From: Actinoallomurus liliacearum
GTDB lineage: Bacteria > Actinomycetota > Actinomycetes > Streptosporangiales > Streptosporangiaceae
NCBI RefSeq assembly: GCF_039542035.1
Contig: NZ_BAABHJ010000002.1
Location: 310,001 to 374,000 of the forward strand
Reading direction: 5' to 3'
Length of the DNA: 64,000 nucleotides
Shown: piece after piece, positions 1 to 8,581 of the stretch
Layout of the letters: each line of letters opens with the position of its first letter
Position numbering within the stretch: the stretch's first letter is position 1
The notes under the pieces: model-generated
Told to the model about the DNA's origin: nothing
The model's database searches: none
What the model saw: only the letters and a program-made list of their open reading frames with translations
Program-made: the position numbers and the translations under genes

Positions 1-681
1 CGCCCGCGCCTGCTCCCGCTCGGCGTCCGAGAGCAGGTCCAGTTCGTCCGGCCCGGCGGGCGCCGAGGCGTTGACCAGCGCGTTGACGTGGACACCGATG
101 ACGGCGTCCGGAGCGACGCGGCCGAGCTCGGGCGAGACGATCGACCCGAAGTCGCCGCCTTGGGCGCCGTAGCGGGCGTAGCCGAGACGTCGCATCAGCT
201 CGGCCCAGGTCCGCGCGACGCGGTTGCTCCCCCACCCTTTCTCCCGAGTGGGCCCGGAGAAGGCGAATCCGGGCACGGAGGGCGCCACGACGTGGAACGC
301 GTCGGCGGGATCCGCGTCGTGTGAGCGCGGATCGGTGAGCGGTCCGATGATGTCTAGGAAGTCGCAGACCGTGCTCGGCCAGCCGTGCGTGATGATCAGC
401 GGAAGGGCGTCCGGCTCGGGCGAGCGGGCGTGCAGGAAGTGCACGGTCTGCCCGTCGATGGCCGTGGTGAACTGCGGCACCCTGTTCAGCCGGGCCTCGT
501 GGAACCGCCAGTCGTATCCGTCGATCCAGTACGCGACCAGATCCCGCAGGTGCGATCGGGCGACGCCGTAGTCCCATCCCACTCCGGGGAGTTCGTCGGG
601 CCAGCGGGTCCGGGTCAACCGGTCGCGCAGGTCGTCGAGGTCCGGCTGCGGGATGTCGACGCTGAACGGGACGATCTCCAT
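1..681 (-). CDS. Epoxide hydrolase family alpha/beta hydrolase, partial (runs off left edge)
   Basis: The first 227 codons of a protein of the EHN-type epoxide hydrolase family, which opens epoxides to diols through an Asp-ester intermediate. The N-terminal cap domain is visible (residues about 1-100, beginning MEIVPFSVDIPQPDLDDLRD), followed by the oxyanion motif HGWPS and the nucleophile elbow GGDFGS with the catalytic Asp near residue 177. The family usually has about 370-390 residues, so the acid and His of the triad lie outside the window. The ATG at 681 starts the typical N-terminus. It lies 74 bp downstream of the N-acetyltransferase gene on the same strand, so the two are probably co-transcribed as a detoxification pair. 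Family call is firm; substrate is unknown. Confidence 0.9.
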   Translation of the reverse strand, partial: MEIVPFSVDIPQPDLDDLRDRLTRTRWPDELPGVGWDYGVARSHLRDLVAYWIDGYDWRFHEARLNRVPQFTTAIDGQTVHFLHARSPEPDALPLIITHGWPSTVCDFLDIIGPLTDPRSHDADPADAFHVVAPSVPGFAFSGPTREKGWGSNRVARTWAELMRRLGYARYGAQGGDFGSIVSPELGRVAPDAVIGVHVNALVNASAPAGPDELDLLSDAEREQARA

Positions 682-755
682 GCGTGTTCCCCAAGGTCCG
701 TCGTTGCCGGGAAGGCGAGCCGGACGGCCCGCCCGGGGATCACGCTAGGAACCGT

Positions 756-1697
756 TCAGGCCAGATCCTGACCGCTGACCGCATCGGTCGCCCGCCGAGG
801 ACCCGAGTCCTCGCCCTCCGGAGGCCCGGAGGCGTCGCGGCCGGCGGACCATGCCTCGTGGGCACCGCGGACGCGCGTCCACAACGTCTCCCGGTCGGCG
901 TCGTCGAGGTCGGTGAGCGTCAGCCCGAACAGGTCGGCGAGAACGGCGTACCACTCGGTCCTGGTCTCCAAGACCTCCCGCCGCCCCGCGCCGACACCGA
1001 CGCGTCGCAGCACACACCCGGTGAGCACGTCGGCGCCCCCGGCGTCCCGGCGCATCACCGTGCAGGTCCGTACGTACCCCGAATCGGGCGACGTGGACAG
1101 GTACCGATGACGGTCGAGGAACTCCCCCACCACCGCGGGCCGCATGCCGAAGTCCATGCCGGTGAAGGCGCCGCGATCGTCGTGGTCGAGCCGCCACCCA
1201 CCTGGCGCGGCCGCTGAACGCCGCAGGCGGAACCGGAACGGCCCCTGGACGTACTCTCCCTCGCTCAGGGGCAGCGGCTCGTGCAGTCCATCCCCCAGAC
1301 CGGCATCGACGAGCCACACTCCCGACGGGCAGTCCTCCGCCGGCAACCCGCGTACGGTCAATGCCAGGTGGTTGGCCGGCGCGGGACCCGGCGGCTCCGC
1401 GGCCTGCCGACCCTGCACGCCCGCCCGGTGCCAGGTCACCTCATAGCCCAAGGCGTCCAGCAGAAGCGCGAACGCGCCGTTCAGGTGATAGCAGTAGCCG
1501 CCACGACCCGCCGTGATCCGTGCGGCGGAGTCGTACGGATCGATCGAGGTCAGCCGGCCGAGCTGGATGTCGAGCGCCTCATAGGCGATGCGCTCGACCT
1601 GAGCGGCGTGCAGGGCGTGCAGGGCCGCGACGCTCGGGGGGCCGGGGTCGGAGAGACCCAGCCTCCGGAGATAAGCGGATGCGTCGAAACCGTCCAT
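756..1697 (-). CDS. Arylamine N-acetyltransferase
   Basis: 313-residue cytosolic NAT that moves an acetyl or other acyl group from acyl-CoA to aromatic amines or hydrazines by a ping-pong mechanism. The catalytic triad is complete: Cys69 in RGGYCYHLNGAF, His110 in ANHLALTV and Asp131 in WLVDAGLGDG, close to the canonical 69/107/122 spacing. Length is somewhat above the usual 270-290 residues because of a C-terminal extension rich in charged residues (about 285-313). It reads into the epoxide hydrolase gene and is divergent from a PadR regulator that starts 183 bp away, the likeliest controller. Some NATs in actinomycetes close macrolactams, but there is no polyketide context here, so drug/xenobiotic acetylation is the simpler reading. 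Confidence 0.93.
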   Translation of the reverse strand: MDGFDASAYLRRLGLSDPGPPSVAALHALHAAQVERIAYEALDIQLGRLTSIDPYDSAARITAGRGGYCYHLNGAFALLLDALGYEVTWHRAGVQGRQAAEPPGPAPANHLALTVRGLPAEDCPSGVWLVDAGLGDGLHEPLPLSEGEYVQGPFRFRLRRSAAAPGGWRLDHDDRGAFTGMDFGMRPAVVGEFLDRHRYLSTSPDSGYVRTCTVMRRDAGGADVLTGCVLRRVGVGAGRREVLETRTEWYAVLADLFGLTLTDLDDADRETLWTRVRGAHEAWSAGRDASGPPEGEDSGPRRATDAVSGQDLA

Positions 1698-1880
1698 CGC
1701 GCACCCCCCGTCGTGGATCTTACCTTCGGGGCTGAAGTGCGGGCCGATGTCGAGAAGATGAAAAAAGCGAGCGCCTTTACAAAGTAAGTTCCCGTCATCG
1801 CGAACGCCGTCGAACCCTCCGGAGCGGCGAGTACCGCCCCGCGCTTGACCAGTCCCTCGGAAACTAGTTGACTCGCGACT
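1698..1880. promoter_or_regulatory. Divergent promoter region NAT / PadR
   Basis: 183-bp region between two divergent genes, clearly more AT-rich than its flanks around 1757-1790. It contains a TTAC-N3-GTAA dyad (1777-1787) and an AACTAGTT palindrome (1862-1869) just before the PadR start. Either could be a PadR operator; the sequence alone does not decide. Confidence 0.35.
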
Positions 1881-2516
1881 ATGTCGTCATCCCCGCGCCG
1901 GTCCCCGTTGGCGCTCGCCGTGCTCGGCGTCCTCGCGTACCGCCCCCTCCACCCGTACGGCATCCAGGCCCTGCTCAAGCGGTGGGGCAAGGACGAGGTG
2001 GTCAACGTCGGGCAGCGGGCCGGCCTGTACAAGACGATCAATCGACTGCACGAGGCCGGCCTGGTCGCCGCCCGCCAGACCGAACGCGATCAGCAATACC
2101 CCGAACGCACGGTCTACGCGCTCACCGACCAGGGCCGCGCCGTCCTTCGTCAGTGGATGGGCGAGATGCTCTCCACGCCGCGCAACGAGTTCCCCGAGTT
2201 GCCCGCGGCGCTGTCCTTCCTTCCCCTCCTCACCCCGGAGGAGACGCTGCGGTTCCTCGAGGAGCGGAAGGCGCTCCTGGCCGACCGGCTGGCCCGGCTG
2301 CGGGCGACGCTCGACGCGGCGACCGAGTCGGGCCCCGATCCGCTCCCCCGCGTCTCGATGCTCGAGACCGACTACCTGCACGCCGCCGCGGCCGCCGAGC
2401 TGCGCTGGGTGACCGAGGTCGTCGACGGGCTGCGGTCGGGCACGCTGACCTGGACCGACGAAGAGCTGCGCGCGGTGGCCTCGGCACGCCGGGACGTCCC
2501 CGAGGCCGGGCCCTGA
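1881..2516 (+). CDS. PadR family transcriptional regulator
   Basis: 211-residue repressor-type protein. The N-terminal winged helix-turn-helix of the PadR family covers about residues 9-85 (LAVLGVLAYRPLHPYGIQ, then the GLYKTINRLHEAGLV recognition region and the ERTVYALTDQGRAVL wing). The C-terminal half (about 95-200) is the helical dimerisation region typical of the longer PadR subgroup. PadR proteins sense phenolics or drugs and release promoters of detoxification or efflux genes. It is divergent from the NAT-epoxide hydrolase pair and convergent with an MFS exporter. The ATG at 1881 is chosen because the protein begins immediately with the family N-terminus. Confidence 0.92.
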   Translation: MSSSPRRSPLALAVLGVLAYRPLHPYGIQALLKRWGKDEVVNVGQRAGLYKTINRLHEAGLVAARQTERDQQYPERTVYALTDQGRAVLRQWMGEMLSTPRNEFPELPAALSFLPLLTPEETLRFLEERKALLADRLARLRATLDAATESGPDPLPRVSMLETDYLHAAAAAELRWVTEVVDGLRSGTLTWTDEELRAVASARRDVPEAGP

Positions 2517-2559
2517 ACGCTCGATCACTCCGACCACGCCTCGCCGTGATCTTGGAGTT

Positions 2560-3978
2560 CTACGGTTCCCGGCGCATGGGAACGGGTTGCGCCGAGGCAT
2601 CTCCGCCGGCTGCTCGAGACGCGGCGCGATGGACCGGCCGTACGGGCAGCAGCAGAGCGGGGAACACCCCGAGGGCCGCGACCGCGGCCAGGACCAGGAG
2701 CGCGGGTTCGGCCGCCCCGGCGGACGGAAGGGGTGTCATCAGGCCGGCGGCGACCGCGATGCCGAGGGTGGGGCCGATGTTCGTGGCGGTCTGCTTCAGT
2801 CCGCCGACGACTCCGGCGTGGCCGGCCGGCGCGTCACCGACGACGGTACCCGTGGCGGTGACCATCACGGCGGCGAAGCCGAGGCCCAGCAGGGCGAAGG
2901 CCGCGGCGGTCGCCGCCCAGGCGCCGGCCGAGGTGAGGCGGGTCATGCCCAGGATGCCGAGGACCACCAGGACCGAGCCGGCGGCTGCGGTGCGGCGCGG
3001 CCCGTACCGGCGCAGCGCCACGCTCGCCAACGGCGCGCCGAGGACCATCAGCGCGGTCAGGGGAAGGACCCGCAGGCCCGTGGCGAGCGGGCCCAGTCTC
3101 AGCGTGTCCTGGAACAGGAAGGTCGCGACGAACAGGGCGCCGAACATGCCGCCGGTGGTGAGGAGGAGGATCGCCATGGCGGCCGTCACCGGAACCGAAC
3201 GTGCCACGACGGCAGGCACGATCGGATGGGCGGCTCGGCGTTCGCAGGCGATCAGGATCGCTGCCCCGCCTGCGGCGCAGGCCAGGCCGACGAGCGTCGA
3301 CCCACCGGTCCAGCCGTGCGCCGGGACGCCGACCAGGGTGTAGACGCACACCGCGAGAACCCCCGCGACCAGCACCGCCCCCGCGACGTCGAACCGCTGC
3401 GGTTCATGACGCGCCGACGCGGGTGGCCGCATCACAACGGCGACCGCGGCGATCGCCAGCGCGATGGGCACGTTGACCGCGAACACGCTGCGCCAGCCCA
3501 GGTGCGTTACCAGGACACCGCCGAGAACGGGCCCGGCCGCGGCGGCCACCCCGATCGCGCTGGTACGGACGGCGACCGCTCTGCCGAGCCGGTCCGCCGG
3601 GTAGGTCAGCCGCAGCAACGCCAGCGTCGCCGGTTGCAGGAGGGCGCCGAACACCCCCTGAACCGCGCGCAGGGCGATCAGCGCGCCGATGCCGGGCACG
3701 AGCGCGATCCCCGCCGAGGCCGCCGCGAAGCCGCACAGGCCGTACAGCAGCAGCCGCCGATGGCCGTACCGGTCACCGAGGCGCCCGGCGATGACCAGCA
3801 GCGCGGCCACCGCGAGCAGGTAGCCGGTATTGGCCCACTGCGTCTGCGCCACGCTCGCGCCGAGGTCGCGCCGCAGGCTGGGCTGGGCCACGATCAGCAC
3901 CGTGCCGTCCAGCGCGACCAGCATGGCGCCCGCCGCGCTGACGACGAGGGCCGAACGTCGCCGCGCCGTGCCGCTCAC
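2560..3978 (-). CDS. MFS drug exporter (DHA2/EmrB type)
   Basis: 472-residue inner-membrane antiporter of the 14-helix DHA2 group. Visible signatures are motif A between helices 2 and 3 (GRLGDRYGHRRLLLYG, about residues 66-81), the proline/glycine-rich motif C in helix 5 (GPVLGGVLVTHLGWRSVFAVN) and long hydrophobic segments throughout. The family expels hydrophobic cations, antibiotics or dyes with proton uptake. Its start overlaps the stop of the upstream TetR gene by 4 nt, so regulator and pump form a translationally coupled operon. Substrate cannot be read from the sequence; the adjacent ABC-F gene suggests an antibiotic. Confidence 0.93.
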   Translation of the reverse strand: MSGTARRRSALVVSAAGAMLVALDGTVLIVAQPSLRRDLGASVAQTQWANTGYLLAVAALLVIAGRLGDRYGHRRLLLYGLCGFAAASAGIALVPGIGALIALRAVQGVFGALLQPATLALLRLTYPADRLGRAVAVRTSAIGVAAAAGPVLGGVLVTHLGWRSVFAVNVPIALAIAAVAVVMRPPASARHEPQRFDVAGAVLVAGVLAVCVYTLVGVPAHGWTGGSTLVGLACAAGGAAILIACERRAAHPIVPAVVARSVPVTAAMAILLLTTGGMFGALFVATFLFQDTLRLGPLATGLRVLPLTALMVLGAPLASVALRRYGPRRTAAAGSVLVVLGILGMTRLTSAGAWAATAAAFALLGLGFAAVMVTATGTVVGDAPAGHAGVVGGLKQTATNIGPTLGIAVAAGLMTPLPSAGAAEPALLVLAAVAALGVFPALLLPVRPVHRAASRAAGGDASAQPVPMRREP

Positions 3979-4610
3979 GCGTCCGCCTCGCCCAGATGGG
4001 CGTCGAGGATCGCGGTGATGAGCCCCTCGAGCCGGTCATCGACCGGCGGCGAGTCGTCCTCCCCCAGTGCCAGCCCGATGCTGCCCCAGCCCCACAGCTG
4101 GGTCAGGCCGTGCACATTCGCCCACAGCGCGACGGCGGTCACCTCTGCGGGGACGTCCCGCCGACCACCGCCCTCCTGCTCCCGGCAGTGACGGACGAGC
4201 TCCACGATCCGGCCGAACAGCGGCAGACTCGCCTCCCGCAGCCGCGGTTCGCCCGCCGCATGCGCCTGTCCGCGCAGCAGGTCGTGCCGGAACATCAACG
4301 CGAACATGCCGGAACGCTCCTGGGCGAACCGCACGTACGCGCACGCCAGCGCCCGCAACTGCGCTCGCGGCGACGCCGCCCCATCGGCCGCCTCCGCGAA
4401 CCATCCCGCGAGATCATCGAAACCGCGACGGGCGATGGCCGACAGCAGCGCATGGTGCGTGGGGAAGTAGCGGCGAGGAGCCCCGTGCGACACTCCCGCC
4501 CGGCGTGCGATCTCCCGCAGCCCCAGCGACGAGACGCCTTCGGACAGCACGAGCTCCACGCCGACATCGACCAGCCGCTCTCGAAGCGGACCCTCCGATT
4601 CCATAGACAC
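3975..4610 (-). CDS. TetR family regulator of the adjacent MFS pump
   Basis: About 210 residues. The N-terminal TetR helix-turn-helix is clear (LGLREIARRAGVSHGAPRRYFPTHHALL, about residues 29-56), followed by a helical ligand-binding domain. Two in-frame starts are possible, GTG at 4610 and ATG at 4604. The second fits a leaderless transcript, because the repeats just upstream can supply a -35 (TAGACA, 4640-4635) and a -10-like TAGACA (4616-4611) 18 bp apart. One 13-bp palindrome covers the start codon and a second lies 24 bp upstream, a classic autorepression layout. Four-nt overlap with the pump gene implies a joint operon. Confidence 0.92.
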   Translation of the reverse strand: MSMESEGPLRERLVDVGVELVLSEGVSSLGLREIARRAGVSHGAPRRYFPTHHALLSAIARRGFDDLAGWFAEAADGAASPRAQLRALACAYVRFAQERSGMFALMFRHDLLRGQAHAAGEPRLREASLPLFGRIVELVRHCREQEGGGRRDVPAEVTAVALWANVHGLTQLWGWGSIGLALGEDDSPPVDDRLEGLITAILDAHLGEADA

Positions 4611-4640
4611 TGTCTACCCAACGAACATAGACAATGTCTA
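4604..4640. promoter_or_regulatory. Two-copy TetR operator TAGACANTGTCTA
   Basis: Two 13-bp perfect palindromes, TAGACACTGTCTA at 4604-4616 and TAGACAATGTCTA at 4628-4640, lie 24 bp apart centre to centre. The downstream copy overlaps the TetR start codon; the upstream copy includes the stop codon of the ABC-F gene. The repeat pattern is direct observation; assignment to the TetR encoded here is inference from position. Confidence 0.8.
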
Positions 4641-6272
4641 CTCCACCTCGCCTTCATCCTGGCGGCCGGCGAGACGCCCGGCGCGCAGCTCCAGCCGCGC
4701 GCCCGGGAAGCGGTTCCGCAGCGTCCGGTCGTGCGAGACGACGACCAGCGCGCCCCGGTAGTCGGCGAGCGCCTCCTCCAGCTCCTCGACCAGGACGAGC
4801 GACAGATGGTTGGTCGGCTCGTCGAGCAGCAGCAGGTCGTGCTCCGCCACCAGCAGCCGGGCCAGGGCCAGCCGCCGCCGCTGGCCCACCGACAGGCCGC
4901 CGACCGGAGTGTCCAGGGCGTCGGGGTGGAACAGGCCGTACGAGAGCAGCCGCGCCCGATGCTCCTCCGGGTGACCGGCCCGGCCGTCGGCGAACACCGA
5001 CAGCACGGACCGCCGCGGCTCGGGGAACTCGACCTCCTGCGGGAGGTACCCGATGCGGCCACGCCGGCGCACGGTCCCGGAGTCGGGCGCCTCGCCGGCG
5101 AGGACCCGCAGCAGGGTGGTCTTTCCGGCGCCGTTCGGGCCGTGGACCAGCAGGTGGTCGCCGGTGGTCACGGTGAGGGAGACCGCGCGCAGGCGGTCGC
5201 CGACGGTCACCTCGTGCAGTTCGGCGAGCGTGCCCTCCTCGTCTCCCCCGCCGAACAGCCCGTCGAAGCGCAGCGGCTCGGGCGGCCGGGGAACCGGGTT
5301 CGCCCTCAGCTGCCGGAGCCGTTCCTGCGCCTGGCGCACGCGGCTGGCGACCGAGCTCTGCACGCGCCCGGCGTCCCGGTCGTAGGCGGGTTTGTTGCGG
5401 TCCTTCATGGGCCGGCCCGGAGCGACCCGGCGCGCGGTGGTCGCGGCGTGGATCTCGACGCGCTCCACCTCCTCGCACCAGGCCGCGTACGCCTGCTCCC
5501 AGCGGGCGCGGGCTGCCGCCTTCGCCGTGAGGAACCCGGAGTATCCGCCGCCGAAGCGGGTCACGGACCCCTCCTCGACCTCGTAGACCACGGTGGCGAC
5601 CCGGTCGAGGAAGAGGCGGTCGTGGGAGACCACGAGGACGGTGCCCTGGTGGGTGCGGAGCCGGTCCTCCAGCCAGCTCAGCGCCGGCTCGTCGAGATGG
5701 TTGGTGGGCTCGTCGAGCAGCAGGATCTCCGGCGCCGCCGCGAGGACGCAGGCCAGCGCCAGCCGGGCCTCCTCTCCCCCCGACAGCGTGGCGAGCGCGC
5801 GGTCCCGTCCGAGGTGCGCCAGGCCGAGCCCGTGGATCGCCTTGTCGACGCGGGCGTCGGCCTCATAGCCGCCCCGGGCCTCGTAGGCGGCCCGCAGCGC
5901 GGCGTACTCGGCGAACCGGGCCTCGGTGAGGTCGGCCTCCAGTTCGCACATCCGGCGCTCCATCGCCCGCAGGTCGGCGAGGGCCGCGTCGATGGCCTGC
6001 TGGACGGTGTCACCAGGTGGCAGGCCTCTCGTCTGACCGAGATGGCCGACGCCGCCGTCGGCCATGACGGTGACGTCGCCGTCGTCCGGCGTCTCGACGC
6101 CGGCGATCAGCCGCAGCAGCGTCGACTTGCCGGAGCCGTTCTCCCCGACGAGGCCGGCGCGCTCCCCGGGTCGTACGGAGAACGAGACGTCGTCGAGGAC
6201 GAGGTGGTCACCGTAGGACTTGGCGACGCTTCGCAGGGTGAGCTGAGTGGACAGAACGGGCCTCCGATACAC
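4638..6272 (-). CDS. ABC-F family ATP-binding protein (antibiotic-resistance/ribosome-protection type)
   Basis: 544-residue soluble protein with two ATP-binding cassettes and no membrane segments, the ABC-F layout. Cassette 1 has GENGSGKS, LSGGE and ILLLDEPTNHLD; cassette 2 has GPNGAGKT, LSVGQ and LLLLDEPTNHLS. They are joined by a basic, coiled-coil-prone linker that in this family enters the ribosomal E site and, in resistance members, displaces drugs from the peptidyl-transferase region. A housekeeping translation factor role (EttA-like) is possible, but the TetR and efflux neighbours favour resistance. The open frame begins at GTG 6272, yet a strong GGAGG lies at codons 3-4 and is followed after 6 nt by an in-frame CTG at 6254 that would give the usual STQLTLRSVAKSYG N-terminus. 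Confidence 0.9.
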   Translation of the reverse strand: MYRRPVLSTQLTLRSVAKSYGDHLVLDDVSFSVRPGERAGLVGENGSGKSTLLRLIAGVETPDDGDVTVMADGGVGHLGQTRGLPPGDTVQQAIDAALADLRAMERRMCELEADLTEARFAEYAALRAAYEARGGYEADARVDKAIHGLGLAHLGRDRALATLSGGEEARLALACVLAAAPEILLLDEPTNHLDEPALSWLEDRLRTHQGTVLVVSHDRLFLDRVATVVYEVEEGSVTRFGGGYSGFLTAKAAARARWEQAYAAWCEEVERVEIHAATTARRVAPGRPMKDRNKPAYDRDAGRVQSSVASRVRQAQERLRQLRANPVPRPPEPLRFDGLFGGGDEEGTLAELHEVTVGDRLRAVSLTVTTGDHLLVHGPNGAGKTTLLRVLAGEAPDSGTVRRRGRIGYLPQEVEFPEPRRSVLSVFADGRAGHPEEHRARLLSYGLFHPDALDTPVGGLSVGQRRRLALARLLVAEHDLLLLDEPTNHLSLVLVEELEEALADYRGALVVVSHDRTLRNRFPGARLELRAGRLAGRQDEGEVE

Positions 6273-6342
6273 GGCGTGGGTGGGACATCACGGTGTTCGG
6301 GACCAGGCCCATGGCGACTGCTCTCCTCCACTTTCGGCTTAT

Positions 6343-6358
6343 CGCAACTGTGGTTGCG
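6343..6358. promoter_or_regulatory. Inverted repeat CGCAAC-N4-GTTGCG
   Basis: Perfect 6-bp arms with a 4-bp centre in the divergent region between the ABC-F gene and the TetR gene at 6405. The position suggests an operator for that TetR protein controlling one or both genes. Confidence 0.6.
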
Positions 6359-6404
6359 TTAGGATGATGACAGACCAGCGTTCCCGAGCGCAACGGGATT
6401 ACCG

Positions 6405-7004
6405 ATGACGATCGCCGAGGGCCACGGGCGGCGGCCGGGTGGCCGCAGCGCCCGCGTCAGGGCCGCCGTCCGGGCGGCGACCCTGAGCGAACTCGCCGAG
6501 AAGGGGTACACCGCGCTGACGGTCGAGGGCGTCGCCGCCCGCTCCGGGGTGCACAAGACCACCGTCTACCGGCGCTGGGGTGGCGTCGAAGGCCTGATCG
6601 CCGACGCCCTGGAGATGGCGAGCGAGGAGCCCTGGCCGATCCCCGACACCGGCTCGGTCGAGGATGACCTGCGCGCCCTGGCGCGGCTGGTGGTGACCGG
6701 CTTCACCGATCCGGACGAGGGACCGGTGTCGACCGCGTTCATCGCCGCCGCCATGCAGAACTCCGCCGCCGCGGTGGCGCTGCGGCGCTTCTTCGCCTCC
6801 CGGCACGACCAGGCCGCCCCGATCGTGACGCGCGCCGTCGCCCGGGGCGAGCTTCCGCCCGGGACCGATCCGGTCGAGGTCGTACGGGCGGCGGTCGCGC
6901 CGATCTACTACCGGCTGTTCGTCAGCCGGGAGCCGGTCGACGCCGCGGTCGCCGACCGGGCCGCCGGCGCCGCCCTGGCCGCCGCCCGCGCGGGCGCCCT
7001 GTAG
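6405..7004 (+). CDS. TetR family transcriptional regulator
   Basis: 199 residues. The DNA-binding domain lies at about 18-65, with the recognition region TVEGVAARSGVHKTTVYRRWGG. The C-terminal domain ends in a stretch typical of TetR proteins with a TetR_C_16-like core (PVEVVRAAVAPIYYRLFVSREPVD). It is divergent from the ABC-F gene with a perfect inverted repeat between them, so it probably represses that gene and itself. A GGGA-type ribosome site precedes the ATG. The ligand is unknown, plausibly the antibiotic handled by the ABC-F protein. Confidence 0.92.
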   Translation: MTIAEGHGRRPGGRSARVRAAVRAATLSELAEKGYTALTVEGVAARSGVHKTTVYRRWGGVEGLIADALEMASEEPWPIPDTGSVEDDLRALARLVVTGFTDPDEGPVSTAFIAAAMQNSAAAVALRRFFASRHDQAAPIVTRAVARGELPPGTDPVEVVRAAVAPIYYRLFVSREPVDAAVADRAAGAALAAARAGAL

Positions 7005-7020
7005 CCGGCGGGTGTCCCCC

Positions 7021-7446
7021 TCAGCGGGGATAGTCCCCGATGCCGGACTTCAGCAGGTCGAAGCCCTGGTCGACGGCGGCCCGTACGGCGGGGAGGACCG
7101 CCGCGTGGCTCTCGCCGGCGCGCCGGCGCCGGAGGGACTCCAGTGAGATGGCGTGGGTGAGCGCGACGACCTGCGCGGCGACGAACCGCGGGGTGGGGTC
7201 GTCCGAGTCGGCGTCGGTCTCCTCCACCAGGACCTGTGCGAGGTGGTCCCTGCGCTGGTCGGACATCTCACGCATCCGGGCCTGCAGCGACGGGCTCTCG
7301 AACACCATGCGGGAGAAGTCCTCCATACCGCTCGTGATGCCGTAGCGCCAGTCCCCCTCGTCGAGGGCCTCGTGGAAGTCGCGGCGCAGCGCCTCGACGA
7401 CCGACTCCCCCGCGCGCAGTGTGCTCGCATGGATCACGTCATCGAG
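7021..7446 (-). pseudogene. TetR family regulator remnant lacking its DNA-binding domain
   Basis: About 140 codons similar to the C-terminal ligand domain of actinobacterial TetR proteins (beginning LDDVIHASTLRAGESVVEALRRD, ending LLKSGIGDYPR), with no helix-turn-helix in front. Reading upstream in the same frame from 7447 gives arginine/proline-rich low-quality sequence instead of the expected FFPTKED-type HTH end. A GTG at 7437 could still start a 138-residue protein. The simplest explanation is a 5' deletion whose breakpoint lies near 7446, possibly linked to arrival of the EamA gene ending at 7522. An alternative is a genuine HTH-less modulator, which is rarer. Confidence 0.7.
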
Positions 7447-7521
7447 GCGCGACGCTGACGGTCGGGCCGACCGCCAGCGCGGCGTTCGCGGCGGCCGCGC
7501 CGGCGATCGGCACCCGGGCCT

Positions 7522-8499
7522 TCACCCGTCAGCACTCCTGACGCCGACGCCCTCCAGGAGGGGCACCGGTTCCAGGGTGGGTTCGTCGGGGGCGACCGAC
7601 CGCTGGGCGACGAACGCGCCGACCAGCACGATCGCCCCTCCGGCGAGCTGCGCCGCGCCCAGCCGCTCGCCGAGCGCGATCCAGGCGAACAGGGCCGCCG
7701 AGACCGTCTCGATGTACGCGACGGCGCCCGCCACGGGGGCGGACAGGCGGTGCACCGCGGCGACGCCGGTGAGGTACGCCGTGACCGTGCTGACCAGGAC
7801 GATCCAGACGACCAGCGACCACCCCGGGGCCGACCGGTCGCCGAACCGGACGCCGGTGGTCAGCAGGTGCCACGGGATGCCCCACGGTGGCGCGGCCACG
7901 GCCAGCACGACCACGCCGACCGTTGACCCGGCGGCGGTCATGACCAGCGGGTCCACGTCCTCCCCGACCCGATCGATGATCAGGAAGTAGGCGGCCTGGC
8001 AGGCGGCCGCGCCGAGCCCGGCGAGCAGCCCGAGAAGGTCCAGGCTGAGGCCCGACCAGACCTCGACGACGCAGGCGAGGCCGACCAGCGCGATCATCAC
8101 GCCGATCGCCGCGCTCCGGGGCACCCGCCGTCCCTGCACGACCCGCATCCACGCCACGACCAGCACCGGACCGGTGAACTCCAGAAGGATCGCCACGCCG
8201 ACCGGCAGGCGGGACGCTGCGAAGAAGTAGAGCGACTGACAGCCCGCCACGCCCATCACGCCGTACAGCAGGAGGAGCGGCCATCGCCCGCGCACCGCGC
8301 GCCCGGCGGCACGCCCGCGCAGCAGGAGGGCGATCGGCACGAGGACCAGGGTGGTGCCGGCGATTCGCGTCCATGACGCCTGCAACGGCGAATAGCCCGC
8401 GGTGATCAGCGCCTTCCCGAACGGCCCTGACGTACCGAAGGCGATCGCTGACACGATTCCGAAACCCAATCCGGACGCCCTGAGCCGCGCGGCGTTCAC
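7522..8499 (-). CDS. EamA/DMT-family exporter
   Basis: About 325-residue membrane protein with two EamA repeats (about residues 10-140 and 160-300), ten predicted helices, family signatures at the end of each repeat (SRLPVGVAILLEFTGPVLV; LSAPVAGAVAYIETVSAALFAW). The drug/metabolite transporter superfamily mostly exports amino acids, nucleotides or small metabolites with proton coupling. The open frame extends to TTG 8517, but GTG 8499 has a G-rich ribosome site (GAGGGGG) at good distance and gives a natural N-terminus (VNAARLRASGLGFG). It is convergent with no partner; the headless TetR lies just downstream. Confidence 0.9.
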   Translation of the reverse strand: MNAARLRASGLGFGIVSAIAFGTSGPFGKALITAGYSPLQASWTRIAGTTLVLVPIALLLRGRAAGRAVRGRWPLLLLYGVMGVAGCQSLYFFAASRLPVGVAILLEFTGPVLVVAWMRVVQGRRVPRSAAIGVMIALVGLACVVEVWSGLSLDLLGLLAGLGAAACQAAYFLIIDRVGEDVDPLVMTAAGSTVGVVVLAVAAPPWGIPWHLLTTGVRFGDRSAPGWSLVVWIVLVSTVTAYLTGVAAVHRLSAPVAGAVAYIETVSAALFAWIALGERLGAAQLAGGAIVLVGAFVAQRSVAPDEPTLEPVPLLEGVGVRSADG

Positions 8500-8581
8500 A
8501 TGCCCACCCCCTCGCAATTAAGGAGCAAAGCTACAGGACGGTCATTACGCGCCGCAATGCCGTCCGAATCAACCCACTACG

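Noticed and set aside
2587..6362. Long + strand open frames (over 500 and 780 codons) opposite the MFS, TetR and ABC-F genes
   Set aside because: They are mirror frames of highly GC-biased genes, rich in R/G/A/P, with no domain, while the opposite strand encodes clear families.
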